DNA from: Microbacterium sp. 1S1
GTDB lineage: Bacteria; Actinomycetota; Actinomycetes; Actinomycetales; Microbacteriaceae
Assembly: GCF_008271365.1 (NCBI RefSeq)
Contig: NZ_CP043430.1
Span: 1,426,001 to 1,490,000 of the forward strand
Reading direction: 5' to 3'
Length of the DNA: 64,000 nucleotides
Part shown: positions 10,166 to 19,638 of the stretch, in pieces
Layout: every line of letters begins with the position of its first letter
Position numbering within the stretch: the first letter of the stretch is position 1
The notes under the pieces: generated by a model
What the model was told of the DNA's origin: nothing
Seen by the model: the letters and a program-made list of their open reading frames with translations, nothing else
Databases searched by the model: none
Program-made: the position numbers and the translations under genes

Positions 10166-10561
10166 ATGGACTTCCTCGACGAGATCGTGCTGACAGGGCT
10201 GACCGTGTTCGGCCGCCACGGCGTCTACGCGCACGAGCGAGAGGAGGGGCAGGAGTTCACCGTCGACCTGCGGCTGCGGCTCTCCCTCGAACAGGCATCG
10301 ACCTCGGACGACGTCGCGGACACCATCCACTACGGGGAACTCGCCGAGCGGGTGGCCGCGGTCGTGGCCGGCGAGCCGGTGAACCTGATCGAGACGCTGG
10401 CCGAGCGCATCGCGGTCGTCGCGCTCGATGACCGCCGCGTGCAGCAGGTGACCGTGACGGTGCACAAGCCGCACGCGCCGATCGCCCAGCGCTTCGCCGA
10501 CGTGGCCGTGACGGTGCACCGCACGCGGGCACCGGAGGCGCTGGAGGACATCACCGCATGA
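10166..10561 (+). CDS. folB: Dihydroneopterin aldolase
   Basis: Cleaves 7,8-dihydroneopterin to 6-hydroxymethyl-dihydropterin and glycolaldehyde. The 131-residue protein has the short family length and the typical GLTVFGRHGVYAHEREEGQ start, the SDDVADTIHYGEL segment, and the TVHKPHAPI strand near the C-terminus, with the active-site Lys in VHKP. The stop overlaps the folK start by ATGA. Confidence 0.95.
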   Translation: MDFLDEIVLTGLTVFGRHGVYAHEREEGQEFTVDLRLRLSLEQASTSDDVADTIHYGELAERVAAVVAGEPVNLIETLAERIAVVALDDRRVQQVTVTVHKPHAPIAQRFADVAVTVHRTRAPEALEDITA

Positions 10562-11097
10562 GTCGCAACCTCACTCGTCCCCCGGAGGTGCCGGCCCCCC
10601 GGTCCCCTCGTCCGGAGACGGTCGCGGTCGTGGCGCTCGGAGCCAACCTCGGCGAACGGGAGGAGACCGTCCGCGCGGCGGCCGCGCGCATCGGCCGGCT
10701 GCCGCTCGTCTCGGACGTGCGGCTGTCCCGACTGTTCGAGACGGTGGCGCTGAGGGTGGACGGGCCCGATCCGGAGGCGCCGGGCTACGTCAACGCCGTG
10801 GCCCTCGTGACCACGCGCCTCGCGCCGGAGATCCTCCTCGGGATGCTGCACGCCATCGAGGACGAGAACGGCCGCGTGCGGGGCGAGCGGTGGGGAGACC
10901 GGACCCTCGACCTCGACCTCATCGCCTATGGCGACGTGGTCTCGGACCACCCTCAGCTGGAGCTGCCCCATCCGCGTGCCGCGGAACGGCTGTTCGTCCT
11001 GGAGCCGTGGCTCGACGTCGATCCCGATGCCGAGCTGGTGGGGTCGGGGCGAGTCGCCGATCTCGTGGCGGCGCTCCGTGCGCGGGGTCAGGGATGA
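10558..11097 (+). CDS. folK: 2-amino-4-hydroxy-6-hydroxymethyldihydropteridine pyrophosphokinase
   Basis: Transfers pyrophosphate from ATP to hydroxymethyl-dihydropterin to make the FolP substrate. The 179-residue protein shows the family start VVALGANLGEREETV, the RLFETVAL segment and the signature RWGDRTLDLDLIAYGD. An N-terminal extension of ~20 residues (Pro/Arg-rich) precedes the domain. ATGA overlaps bind it to folB and to the DUF3180 gene. Confidence 0.96.
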   Translation: MSRNLTRPPEVPAPRSPRPETVAVVALGANLGEREETVRAAAARIGRLPLVSDVRLSRLFETVALRVDGPDPEAPGYVNAVALVTTRLAPEILLGMLHAIEDENGRVRGERWGDRTLDLDLIAYGDVVSDHPQLELPHPRAAERLFVLEPWLDVDPDAELVGSGRVADLVAALRARGQG

Positions 11098-11576
11098 AGC
11101 GTACCTCTGCCGGGCTGCTCGCCGTCCTCGCTCTGATCGGAGCCGGCGTCGGTTTCGCCACCGACCAGATGCTCACGGCCGCCGGACGGGCGACTTTCAC
11201 GCCGTCGTTGTTCCTGCCGGTGCTGCTCGTCCTCATCGCGGGTGCCTCCCTCGGGGTCGCCTGGCCGGTGCGCCGGAGCGTCCGTTCCGGTGTGCGCATC
11301 GACCCGTTCCGCGCGCTCCGTGCCGCGACCCTCGCCCGGGCGTCGAGCCTGCTGGGGGCGATCATGGCGGGCTTCGGCGCCGGGCTGCTGACCTTCCTCC
11401 TCACGCGGCCCATCGATCCCCCGATAGGGTCGACTGTGGCGATGGTGGCGCTGATCGCGAGTGCGGTCGTGCTCGTCATCGCCGCACTCGTCGCCGAACA
11501 GTTCTGCACCCTGCCGAAGGATCCTGATGACTCAGAACCCAGAGACCGCGCCCCTGAACCCGGCGGAGGGCACTGA
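11094..11576 (+). CDS. DUF3180 membrane protein
   Basis: A 160-residue integral membrane protein with four hydrophobic segments (roughly residues 6-24, 37-56, 82-104 and 115-137) and a charged C-terminus rich in Asp, Glu and Pro. It matches DUF3180, an actinobacterial family of unknown function that usually follows folK. Its last ~50 bases overlap the next gene in another frame, which is unusual in length but both frames are well supported. Confidence 0.85.
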   Translation: MKRTSAGLLAVLALIGAGVGFATDQMLTAAGRATFTPSLFLPVLLVLIAGASLGVAWPVRRSVRSGVRIDPFRALRAATLARASSLLGAIMAGFGAGLLTFLLTRPIDPPIGSTVAMVALIASAVVLVIAALVAEQFCTLPKDPDDSEPRDRAPEPGGGH

Positions 11577-12108
11577 CCTCGGCGCCCTCGACCAGGGCAC
11601 GTACACGCGGCTGCGCACGGCGCGGAACGAGGCGCGGCTCGAACTCGACGGCACCTGGCACCAGATCTCCCCGCGTTACGTCGTCTCGCAGCTCGTCCAG
11701 AACGTCATCTTCCTCGCGATCGTCGCGGCCGCCGCGGTCGTGCTGAACATCGTGCTGGAGCAGGACTGGGTGTGGATCCCGGCCGGCGTCATCATCCTCA
11801 TCACGATCGTGACGCTGATCATCCTTCCGCGTCAGGCCAGGGCGATCGGCTACATGCTCCGCGCCGACGACATCGTGTTCCGCAAGGGCATCCTGTGGCA
11901 GCGCATGATCGCGGTGCCCTACGGCCGCATGCAGCTCGTCGACATCACGCAGGGGCCGCTCGACCGCGCCTTCGGGGTTTCCCAGCTCAAGATGGTCACG
12001 GCCGCCGCGACCACCGGCGTCCAGATCCCCGGACTCACCCAGGCGGCGGCCGAGGCGCTGCGCGACACCCTGATCCAGGTCGCCGAGACCCGTCGGACCG
12101 GCCTGTGA
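11527..12108 (+). CDS. PH domain-containing membrane protein (YdbS-like)
   Basis: A 193-residue protein with an N-terminal cytoplasmic part containing WHQISPRYVVSQL, two membrane segments (~58-80 and ~84-103), and a bacterial PH (bPH_2) domain after them (RADDIVFRKGILWQRMIAVPYGRMQLVDITQGPL). Together with the next gene it forms the YdbS/YdbT-type pair common in Gram-positives, whose precise role is not settled. The start at 11527 (MTQNPE) is chosen because translation upstream runs through the DUF3180 gene. Confidence 0.88.
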   Translation: MTQNPETAPLNPAEGTDLGALDQGTYTRLRTARNEARLELDGTWHQISPRYVVSQLVQNVIFLAIVAAAAVVLNIVLEQDWVWIPAGVIILITIVTLIILPRQARAIGYMLRADDIVFRKGILWQRMIAVPYGRMQLVDITQGPLDRAFGVSQLKMVTAAATTGVQIPGLTQAAAEALRDTLIQVAETRRTGL

Positions 12109-14177
12109 GCGAGTCGCAGCTTCCCCCCGCGTCCGCAGGACAGACGCCCGCCGGCGCGCCGTCGACGAACCTCGCGGACGGCGAATGGCACCGGATGCAT
12201 CCGCTGACGCCGCTGTTCAAGGGCGGCCTGGCGCTCATCATCGTCGGCGGCATCGTGATCGCGAACATGCGCGATCGGGTGATCGCCTGGCTGGTCGGAC
12301 AGTTCGCGCCGGAGGAGGCGCACTACGACGACTACACCGGCGGCGACCCCGTGGACTGGGTTCTCGCCAACAACTTCGCCCTCATCGCTCTGCTCGGTGT
12401 GCTGGGCCTCGTCGCGGTGCTCGTGGCGATCTTCTGGTTCGTCTGGCGTTTCCAGCAGTTCCGGATCACCGGAGAGCACGTCGAGGTGCGCAAGGGCATC
12501 ATCTTCCGCTCGCACCGCCGCGCCCCGCTCGACCGTGTGCAGGGCGTGAACCTCACCCGGCCCTTCCCGGCGCGTATCATCGGGCTCGCGAAGCTGGAGG
12601 TCGTCGGCGCCGGCACCGACGCGAACGTGGCACTCGAGTATCTGGCGACGCCGCGCGCCGAGGGCGTACGTGCGGAGATCCTCCGGTTGGCCTCGGGTGC
12701 GCGCGCAGCGCGGCACGCGGCCATGAACCCGGGAAGCGCGGCGTCGGCTGCTGTCCCCGGCCCCTCAGCTCCGGCCTCGGCCCGCGCACAGCTCGTCGGC
12801 TCGATGAACGAGGGCGTGAACGGGCTGCTCGCGGGCGTGGACCTCCAGGACGTGGTCCCGGAGAGCGTGGTCAAGATCCCGGCCGGGCGGCTCATCGGGT
12901 CGCAGCTCATCTCCGGGCTGCTGTGGCTGGTGTTCTTCGGCGTGATCTTCGCGATCGCGCTCGGCAGTACCCTCATCGGAGTCCTCGTCGACGGAGATCC
13001 TGACGGAGGCATCGTGCTCCTCGGCATCGGTCTCGGCATGGGTGTGCCGATGGTCATCGCCGTGGTCGGCATCACCTGGGCGCAGATCTCCAAATCGCTG
13101 CGGTACTCGATCGCGCCGACCCCGGACGGCGTGCGCATCACGTACGGCCTGCTCACGACCGTCACCGAGACGCTTCCGCCGGGGCGCATCTTCGCGGTCG
13201 AGGTGTCCCAATCGTTGCTCTGGCGCCCGTTCGGCTGGTGGACCATCAAGATCAACCGGATGAGCGGCAAGAGCGTCGCGCAGCAGTCGTCGAGCAGCGG
13301 CCAGCAGTTCAACGTCGTGCTGCCGGTCGGCAAGCGCGCGGACGTCGAGCGCGTCCTGTCGCTCGTGCTGCCCGATGTCCCTGCGGACAGCATTCCGGCG
13401 CTGTGGGACCAGGGCGTCATCGGTCCCGCCGACAGCGATCCGTACCGCACGATGCCGCGCCGGGCCTGGTGGCGACGGCCGGTCTCCTGGAAGCGCCACG
13501 GCTACGCGGTGACGACGGACGGCCTGCTGCTGCGTCGCGGCGTCGTGTGGCGCAAGCTCGCGATCTTCCCGCTCGCGCGGCTCCAGGGCGTCTCGCTGAA
13601 CCAGGGACCGATCGACCGTGCGCAGCGGGTCTCCGGCGCACAGGTGCACACCGTGCCGGGACCGATCACCGGTCTCCTCTCGGGTCTCGAGCGTGCCGAT
13701 GCGCTCGCATTGCTCGACGAGGTCAGCATCGCCGCGGCGGAAGCGGCCTCCCGGGACCGGACGCACCGATGGAGCGAGCACGCCGCAGCCGCGGCTCCGT
13801 CCGTGGCTCCGGCTCCTCCAACTCCGCCCGTGTTCGGCGGTCCCGCGTCGGCGCCGCTCGTCTCACCGCCGCCCGTGTTCGGCGGTCCCGCGTCACCGCC
13901 CCTCCCGCCGCCTCCCGCTCCGTCGGCTCCGCCGTCGACGCCGCCTGTCGCCCCCGGGGGCCCGTCTGCGGTTCCGCCGGTGAGGACTCAGGTTGAGCAG
14001 CCGCCGGTGCCTCCGGTCACGGCGCCTCCCGTGGCTCCGCCGCGGCTGCCCCCGGTCACAGCGCCGCCGGTGGCTCCGCCGCCCGTGCCTCCCGTGACAC
14101 CGCCGGCCCCATCGACCGATCCGTCGGCGCCTCCGCCTGCCCCGCCGGCGCGACCGGACGCGCCGCGCGAACAGTGA
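12105..14177 (+). CDS. Multi-PH-domain membrane protein (YdbT-like) with proline-rich tail
   Basis: A 690-residue protein from a GTG start that overlaps the preceding stop (GTGA). It has membrane segments near residues 38-58, 88-110, ~265-290 and ~300-325, and three bacterial PH domains: ~115-195 (EHVEVRKGIIFRSHRRAPLDRVQGVNLTRPF), ~340-420 (DGVRITYGLLTTVTETLPPGRI) and ~465-545 (DGLLLRRGVVWRKLAIFPLARLQGV). The last ~140 residues are almost only Pro, Ala, Val and Ser with repeated PPVFGGPAS and PPVTAPPVAPP blocks, probably a disordered cytoplasmic tail. Such tails bind SH3-like or kinase partners in other systems; no partner is visible here. Confidence 0.88.
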   Translation: MSESQLPPASAGQTPAGAPSTNLADGEWHRMHPLTPLFKGGLALIIVGGIVIANMRDRVIAWLVGQFAPEEAHYDDYTGGDPVDWVLANNFALIALLGVLGLVAVLVAIFWFVWRFQQFRITGEHVEVRKGIIFRSHRRAPLDRVQGVNLTRPFPARIIGLAKLEVVGAGTDANVALEYLATPRAEGVRAEILRLASGARAARHAAMNPGSAASAAVPGPSAPASARAQLVGSMNEGVNGLLAGVDLQDVVPESVVKIPAGRLIGSQLISGLLWLVFFGVIFAIALGSTLIGVLVDGDPDGGIVLLGIGLGMGVPMVIAVVGITWAQISKSLRYSIAPTPDGVRITYGLLTTVTETLPPGRIFAVEVSQSLLWRPFGWWTIKINRMSGKSVAQQSSSSGQQFNVVLPVGKRADVERVLSLVLPDVPADSIPALWDQGVIGPADSDPYRTMPRRAWWRRPVSWKRHGYAVTTDGLLLRRGVVWRKLAIFPLARLQGVSLNQGPIDRAQRVSGAQVHTVPGPITGLLSGLERADALALLDEVSIAAAEAASRDRTHRWSEHAAAAAPSVAPAPPTPPVFGGPASAPLVSPPPVFGGPASPPLPPPPAPSAPPSTPPVAPGGPSAVPPVRTQVEQPPVPPVTAPPVAPPRLPPVTAPPVAPPPVPPVTPPAPSTDPSAPPPAPPARPDAPREQ
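13824..14100 (+). repeat. Proline-rich in-gene repeats of the YdbT-like gene
   Basis: A 26-bp unit is repeated exactly at 13824-13849 and 13869-13894 (encoding PPVFGGPAS, period 45 bp). A second set around 14001-14095 encodes PPVTAPPVAPP twice. These are direct repeats within the coding frame. Confidence 0.75.
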
Positions 14178-14872
14178 CCGTGGTACGGGACGGGCGTCTC
14201 GGCGTCGGCATCGTCGGCGCCGGGCGCGTGGGCCCCGTCCTGGGGGCCGCTTTGGCCGGGGCGGGGCACGCGATCGTCGGGATCACGAGCGGGTCGGACG
14301 ACGAGCGGGCATCCGCCGTCCTTCCCGGCGTCCCGGTGCTCGAGACGCAGGAGGTGGTCCGTCGTGCCGAGCTGGTGATCCTCGCGGTCCCGTCGGATCA
14401 GCTTCCGTCGCTGGTTGCGGGCATCGCCGAGGTGGGCGGGTGGCAGATCGGGCAGCTCGTCCTGCACACCGACCCGGGCCAGGGTATCGAGGTGCTGAGA
14501 CCGGCGGCAGAGCGTGGGGCCATCCCGCTGGCGGTGCATCCGGCGATCACGTTCACCGGAACCTCGATCGACCTGCGGCAGCTGCAGGCGGGCTTCGCCG
14601 CGGTCACCGCACCGGCCGCCGTGCTCCCCATCGCGCAGGCGCTGGCGGTGGAGATGGGATGTGAGCCCGTCGTCATCGCGGAGGCCGACCGCGGCGCCTA
14701 CGCCGATGCGATCGCGACCGCCACGGAGTTCTCCCGCTCGATCATCGGGCAGTCGACCTCCCGGCTCCGCGAGATCGGCGTCGAGAACCCGGGTGGCTTC
14801 CTCTCCGCGCTCGTGCAGTCGACCGTGGAACGCGCGTTGCGCGAGGCTTCAGACCCTCCTCCGCTGGTCTGA
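14174..14872 (+). CDS. Rossmann-fold DUF2520-type oxidoreductase-like protein
   Basis: A 232-residue protein starting at a GTG that overlaps the preceding stop. It has a dinucleotide-binding fold (VGIVGAGRVGPVLGAALAGAG) and the C-terminal DUF2520 portion with HPAITFTG and a helical tail. The family resembles pyrroline-carboxylate reductase and ketopantoate reductase folds; a proposed role is in NAD(P)-dependent steps near pantothenate synthesis because it often precedes panC. No panC is present here: the next gene is on the other strand. Confidence 0.82.
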   Translation: MTVVRDGRLGVGIVGAGRVGPVLGAALAGAGHAIVGITSGSDDERASAVLPGVPVLETQEVVRRAELVILAVPSDQLPSLVAGIAEVGGWQIGQLVLHTDPGQGIEVLRPAAERGAIPLAVHPAITFTGTSIDLRQLQAGFAAVTAPAAVLPIAQALAVEMGCEPVVIAEADRGAYADAIATATEFSRSIIGQSTSRLREIGVENPGGFLSALVQSTVERALREASDPPPLV

Positions 14873-14896
14873 CCCGGCGCGACGAGACGCGAGGGA

Positions 14897-16756
14897 TCAT
14901 CGGCCGCCCGAGAACCCTCCTCCTCCGCCGCCGCCGGAGAAGCCTCCGCCGAAGGAACCGCCCGTGCCGGAGGACGTGCCCGTCGACGGGGCCGAGTACG
15001 TCGCGGCCGCGGTCGACGAGCTCATGAACGCCATGAGCGATGTCCGCAGGACGAGGGACCCGGGGTCTCCGATCCAGTTCGGCCCGTGGTCCTCACGCGT
15101 GTATGCGCGCTCGAGCACGCGACCCCACTCGTCCTCCATGCTGAACAGCATCGCGTACGGCAGGAGGCGCTCGTAGACGTGGATGACGTCGACACCGTCG
15201 TCCGTACGGCGTTCGGCCCCGGTGTAGGACTGGAGCACCCGGAGGCGGTCCTCCTCCGCGACCCTGATGAACTCGCGCACGCCTTGCAGGTGCTCGTACG
15301 CCCGTGCCCCCTCTGGCGTGAGGACGGTGTGGCGCGAGAAGGTGAACAAGCTCGCCGCAAGGACGAGGAGTGTCCCGATCGAGATCGCCACGAGCCCGGG
15401 GCCGGCCGAGAGCCGTCCGGACGCGACGGCGCTCACGCCCACGACGAGTCCGATCGCGGTGACGGCGATCGCGATCGACTGCAGGATCATCGCCGCGCGA
15501 CTCCGCGCCTTCACGGTCAGTCTGCGTCCCGCGGCCTCCTCCTCGCCCTTCGTCGTGAGAGCGGTCATCCGGGAGGCGAACTCCTCGTTCGCGGACGGCA
15601 GCTCGACCACACCGTCTGTGTCGGCTGTCGCGAAGAGCGCTGTGAGGGCGGCCTGGTCGAGCGGGTCCGGCGCCGTGCCGCGCGCGGTGCGTCGCAGCCG
15701 GGGCTCCTCCGTCGACGCGCCCTCCTCGATTCGGAGCGCACCGCGGACGGCGAGGTGGACGATCTCCGCGGGGACGACACTCTTCGCCCCGGGGATGAGG
15801 GCCGCGGCGAGCAGAGGTGGCTGGTCGTCCGGGACGTCGTACTGCGCCACGATGATGCCGGTGGCTCGGCGTCGGCGTCGACCGGCCGCCACCGCCGCAG
15901 CCCACCCGGCCGCAGACAGGCCGACGCCGCCGACGGCAGCGACGACGGGGGCGAAGTCGGCGACGGGGTCGGGCGTCCGCGCGGCGGGCTGGGCGACCGT
16001 CCCTGCCTCGAAGCCGACGGCCACCGTCACGCCGTCGCCGGCGGGGAGCGCTGCAGCTTCCACCTGGAACGACGTCCCGTCGCCCTGCGCGGTGGGCCCC
16101 TCGAGGTCGCAGGGGGCGGTGGATCCCGAAGGACCGACGTAGCACCGGGTCGCGCCTGTGAGGTGGGAACTCAGGCTCGCATCGAAGCGGATGTCGGCGC
16201 GGAACTCCTCGATCGGTTGCGTGCTGTCGAGCGGCAGGAGATCCCAGTAGAACTCGTCGGCGGAGCGTGAGCCGGACGCTTCCCGTGCACTGCCGACGAT
16301 GACGTCGCGCATCTCGTACTCGATGACGTAGGTGGTGAGACCGCGGACGAAATCGTCGTCACCCGTGAGGACGAAGAGCGTCCCGTCGTCCTCGTCGGTC
16401 TCGTACGGGACCGGTGCGCCGTTCCCGTCCATGACGCCGAGCACCTGCGTGTCGATGCCCGCGCCCTTGTACGTCGTCGCCAAGCCCCGCACGATGCCCC
16501 GATTCTGGTCGGCGTCGGGGAACCGCGCGACGAGAGTCTCCGTCACGCGCATGTGCGCGCGGCCCTCGTCGTCGAGACCGACGTCATAGACCGCGTCCCA
16601 CGAGGCATACGAGAAGTCGTTCGCGTCGGCAGCGGACCACGAGGAGTTCTCGGCCGGGACGGCCTCCGCCGCGGCCACGGCGCCTCCCGGCACGAGGATG
16701 GCGAGAAGGGCGGGGGCGAGCACGGCGCTCGCGCGGACGATCCGGGTGGGGGCCAT
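14897..16756 (-). CDS. DUF2207 family membrane protein
   Basis: A 619-residue protein with a signal peptide (cleavage likely after AVAAAEA, ~residue 33), an extracytoplasmic DUF2207 domain (~45-255, with YDVGLDDEGRAHMRVTETL and the VIEYEMRDV strand), a first membrane segment (~270-292), a cytoplasmic part, two further membrane segments (~425-447 and ~452-475), and a C-terminal Gly/Ser-rich tail (FSGGGGGGGFSGGR). The family is of unknown function and common in actinobacteria. The Cys pair in TRCYVGPSG and APCDLEG may form a disulfide. Confidence 0.86.
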   Translation of the reverse strand: MAPTRIVRASAVLAPALLAILVPGGAVAAAEAVPAENSSWSAADANDFSYASWDAVYDVGLDDEGRAHMRVTETLVARFPDADQNRGIVRGLATTYKGAGIDTQVLGVMDGNGAPVPYETDEDDGTLFVLTGDDDFVRGLTTYVIEYEMRDVIVGSAREASGSRSADEFYWDLLPLDSTQPIEEFRADIRFDASLSSHLTGATRCYVGPSGSTAPCDLEGPTAQGDGTSFQVEAAALPAGDGVTVAVGFEAGTVAQPAARTPDPVADFAPVVAAVGGVGLSAAGWAAAVAAGRRRRRATGIIVAQYDVPDDQPPLLAAALIPGAKSVVPAEIVHLAVRGALRIEEGASTEEPRLRRTARGTAPDPLDQAALTALFATADTDGVVELPSANEEFASRMTALTTKGEEEAAGRRLTVKARSRAAMILQSIAIAVTAIGLVVGVSAVASGRLSAGPGLVAISIGTLLVLAASLFTFSRHTVLTPEGARAYEHLQGVREFIRVAEEDRLRVLQSYTGAERRTDDGVDVIHVYERLLPYAMLFSMEDEWGRVLERAYTREDHGPNWIGDPGSLVLRTSLMAFMSSSTAAATYSAPSTGTSSGTGGSFGGGFSGGGGGGGFSGGR

Positions 16757-16845
16757 GGTTCGAGGCTACCCAGCCGCGCCGCGGCACGAGAACGGCCCCT
16801 GGTCGTTCTCTCCCCGCCCCGCCGAAGGCTCCGGCCCCGTCTCGG

Positions 16846-16851
16846 TAAACT
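16846..16851 (+). promoter_or_regulatory. -10 box of lysS
   Basis: TAAACT is 27 nt before the lysS ATG, leaving a leader of about 20 nt that contains the Shine-Dalgarno sequence AAGGAG at 16864-16869. Unlike several neighbours, this gene therefore has a normal leadered start. Confidence 0.5.
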
Positions 16852-16878
16852 GGGTACGACTTCCAAGGAGCCCCGCAC

Positions 16879-18411
16879 ATGACTGACGCGCCTGCCGCGC
16901 CCGAAACGGCCTCGGCCGCCCCTTCCGCCGAAGAGGACATCCACGAGCAGAAGGCTGTCCGCCTCGCCAAGCGCGAGCGTCTGATCGAGAAGCGCTCGGA
17001 CGCGGGCGGCGGCGCCTTCCCCGTCGGCGTGCCTGTGACGCATGGCATCCCGGCCCTGCGCGCGGAGTACGGAAACCTCGAACCCGGTGCGGAGACCGGC
17101 GTCATCGTCGGTGTCGCGGGACGTGTGGTGTTCAGCCGCAACACCGGCAAGCTCTGCTTCGCGACCTTGCAGGCCGGCGACGGCACCCGGATCCAGGCGA
17201 TGATCTCCCTGGCCAACGTCGGCGAGGAGTCGCTCGCGGAGTGGAAGGAATACGTCGACCTGGGTGACCACGTCTTCGTGCATGGCGAGGTCATCTCCAG
17301 CCGACGCGGCGAGCTGTCGATCATGGCGGACGACTGGGCCATCGCGTCCAAGGCGATCCTTCCGCTGCCCAACGCCTATGCCGAGCTCAGCGAAGAGGGG
17401 CGTGTGCGCAGCCGGTATCTCGACCTCATCGTGCGGGAGCAGGCCCGGACGACCGTGCGCGCGCGAGCCGCGGTGAATGCGAGCCTGCGGGCGACCTTCG
17501 CCGCCCACGGGTACCTCGAGGTGGAGACGCCCATGCTGCAGGTGCAGCACGGCGGCGCATCCGCACGCCCCTTCGTCACACACTCCAACGCCTTCGACAC
17601 CGAGCTTTACCTCCGCATCGCGCCGGAGCTGTATCTCAAGCGTGCGGTCGTCGGCGGCATCGAGCGGGTGTTCGAGATCAACCGGAACTTCCGGAACGAG
17701 GGAGCCGACTCGACGCACAGCCCCGAGTTCGCGATGCTCGAGGCCTACCAGGCATACGGCGACTACAACCAGATGGCGGCGCTGACGCAGGAGCTCGTGC
17801 AGCAGGCGGCGATCGCGGTCGCCGGGTCGACCACCGTCACCTGGGCGGACGGCACCGAGTACGACCTGGGTGGTGAGTGGGATCGCATCTCGATGTACGA
17901 GTCGCTCTCGGCGGCCTCCGGTCGGACCGTCACGCCCGCGGACGCCGTCGATGACCTGATCGCCTTCGCCGAGGAGAACGGTGTCGACGTGCCGGCCCAG
18001 GCCACGCACGGGAAGCTCGTCGAGGAGCTCTGGGAGCACTTCGTGAAGGGCGACCTCGTCCGGCCGACGTTCGTCATGGACTTCCCGGTCGACACCTCGC
18101 CACTCGTCCGCGAGCACCGATCCGTCGAGGGCGTGGTGGAGAAGTGGGACCTCTACATCCGCGGCTTCGAGCTCGCGACCGGCTACTCCGAGCTGGTGGA
18201 CCCGGTCATCCAGCGGGAGCGCTTCGAGGAGCAGGCGAAGCTCGCTGCCCGTGGTGACGTCGAGGCCATGCCCATCGACCAGGAGTTCCTGCGCGCCCTC
18301 GAGCACGGCATGCCGCCGTCCGGGGGCATGGGGATGGGGATCGACCGTCTGCTCATGGCCATCACCGGACTCGGCATCCGCGAGACCATCCTCTTCCCGC
18401 TGGTCAAGTAG
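16879..18411 (+). CDS. lysS: Lysyl-tRNA synthetase, class II
   Basis: Charges tRNA-Lys with lysine in the cytoplasm. The 510-residue protein has the N-terminal OB-fold anticodon-binding domain (~65-165), class II motif 2 (FEINRNFRNEGADSTHSPEF) and motif 3 (GMGIDRLLMAITG) near the C-terminus. It belongs to the ordinary bacterial LysS type. The first ~20 residues are Ala/Glu-rich and variable. Confidence 0.97.
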   Translation: MTDAPAAPETASAAPSAEEDIHEQKAVRLAKRERLIEKRSDAGGGAFPVGVPVTHGIPALRAEYGNLEPGAETGVIVGVAGRVVFSRNTGKLCFATLQAGDGTRIQAMISLANVGEESLAEWKEYVDLGDHVFVHGEVISSRRGELSIMADDWAIASKAILPLPNAYAELSEEGRVRSRYLDLIVREQARTTVRARAAVNASLRATFAAHGYLEVETPMLQVQHGGASARPFVTHSNAFDTELYLRIAPELYLKRAVVGGIERVFEINRNFRNEGADSTHSPEFAMLEAYQAYGDYNQMAALTQELVQQAAIAVAGSTTVTWADGTEYDLGGEWDRISMYESLSAASGRTVTPADAVDDLIAFAEENGVDVPAQATHGKLVEELWEHFVKGDLVRPTFVMDFPVDTSPLVREHRSVEGVVEKWDLYIRGFELATGYSELVDPVIQRERFEEQAKLAARGDVEAMPIDQEFLRALEHGMPPSGGMGMGIDRLLMAITGLGIRETILFPLVK

Positions 18412-18422
18412 GGCCCGAGCCG

Positions 18423-19538
18423 TCACTCGCTGACCCTCCGGCGGAAGGCCCACTCCGGCAGCACGGCGCCGCTGATCATGCTGTCGAGCAAGAGGGCCAG
18501 GGTGTACGACGGATCGATCTCCCTCGCCAGGTCGAGGTAGCGGCCGGCGTGCGTGGCACGGCCGAGCGCCCACGAGAGCCAGGCCGCGACCGTGAACGGT
18601 CCGGGTCGTGCCTCTCGCGGCGCCCGTGCGGCAGCGTGCCGGACGGTGCGCAGGGCGGTGCGGAGCCGCTCGCCGTCCGGGGCCGGCCCCTGACCGAGGA
18701 AGACCCGTCCGATGTCGTCGGGCACCGGTGCGCCCGCGGCCGCGAACGCGAGCTGCGCTTCCAGGGTTCGAATGCCCTGGCGGTGATCGGTTGCCCACTG
18801 CGCGATCGCCGTGTCCCGGATCGGCGGCCGGCCCAGGCACCACACGAGTGCCGCGGCAGCGAAGGGCTGTAGGGGCTCGGGCGCGTCGAGGACCGACTCC
18901 AGGAAAGCCGGGATGTCGTCGAGGAGGGCGGACGCCGCGATCACCTCCGGCTCCCCGGGACTGGACGTTTGCCGCCGCCGTGCTCCGAGCACGCCGTCCA
19001 GGCCGGACAGCACGCGTGCGACCTCCTCTGCTTCGGCGGCCGGCGCGGGCGGGAGTCCCGTGCCGGAGAACTGGTCGCCGGAGACGTCACCGAGCGCGGA
19101 GGCCCCCGGCGGCGGAACGATGTCCGTGAGCGGATGCAGCTCCGGATCGGTGTCGTCGTAGCGGCTCCAGCCGTGCGGCGTCACGCACAGCGCTTCGACC
19201 ACCCGGAGCCCGGACGCCTCGGCGCAGCCGAGCAGCGTGTCGACCGTCACGGCCTGCGGCAGCACGAGGCCGTCGGGCGTGCGCTGCGGCGACTCGTCCG
19301 TGTAGACGACGACGGCCACCGCGTCGGTTCCCGGAACGCGGTTCACCAGCTCGACCGCTGCCACGGCGTAGTGCAGGACGGGGAGGGCGGGATCGGGGAG
19401 GTCGAGGCGCATGGCGCCGTCGCTGCGTGTGCCGTGGAAGGGCAGGAGAGCGATGCTCTCGCGGGGCGTGAAGCCGGCGAGAGCGGGCACGATGCCGAGG
19501 AACTGGGCGGAGCCGGAGGCGCGGAGCACGGTTGTCAT
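18423..19538 (-). CDS. DUF4192 family protein
   Basis: A 371-residue cytoplasmic protein matching DUF4192, an actinobacterial family of unknown function. The start LRASGSAQFLGIVPALAGFTPRESIALLPF is characteristic; the C-terminal half has TPR-like helices (AAALVWCLGR, LSWALGRATHAGRYLDLAREIDPSYTLALLLDSM). It begins at the ATG at 19538. It lies tail to tail with lysS with only 11 bases between. Confidence 0.85.
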   Translation of the reverse strand: MTTVLRASGSAQFLGIVPALAGFTPRESIALLPFHGTRSDGAMRLDLPDPALPVLHYAVAAVELVNRVPGTDAVAVVVYTDESPQRTPDGLVLPQAVTVDTLLGCAEASGLRVVEALCVTPHGWSRYDDTDPELHPLTDIVPPPGASALGDVSGDQFSGTGLPPAPAAEAEEVARVLSGLDGVLGARRRQTSSPGEPEVIAASALLDDIPAFLESVLDAPEPLQPFAAAALVWCLGRPPIRDTAIAQWATDHRQGIRTLEAQLAFAAAGAPVPDDIGRVFLGQGPAPDGERLRTALRTVRHAAARAPREARPGPFTVAAWLSWALGRATHAGRYLDLAREIDPSYTLALLLDSMISGAVLPEWAFRRRVSE

Positions 19539-19638
19539 GGGGAGAGGTTCGCGCCTCGACGGCGGCGTCGGGACGCCTCGTGAACGATGTGGACGGAAAT
19601 CCTGAGAAGCGTCTCCTGTGCACAAGGAGTCGCTCGCG

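Noticed and set aside
14873..16878. panC expected after the DUF2520 gene
   Set aside because: The stretch encodes a DUF2207 protein on the other strand; no PanC motif is present in any frame.
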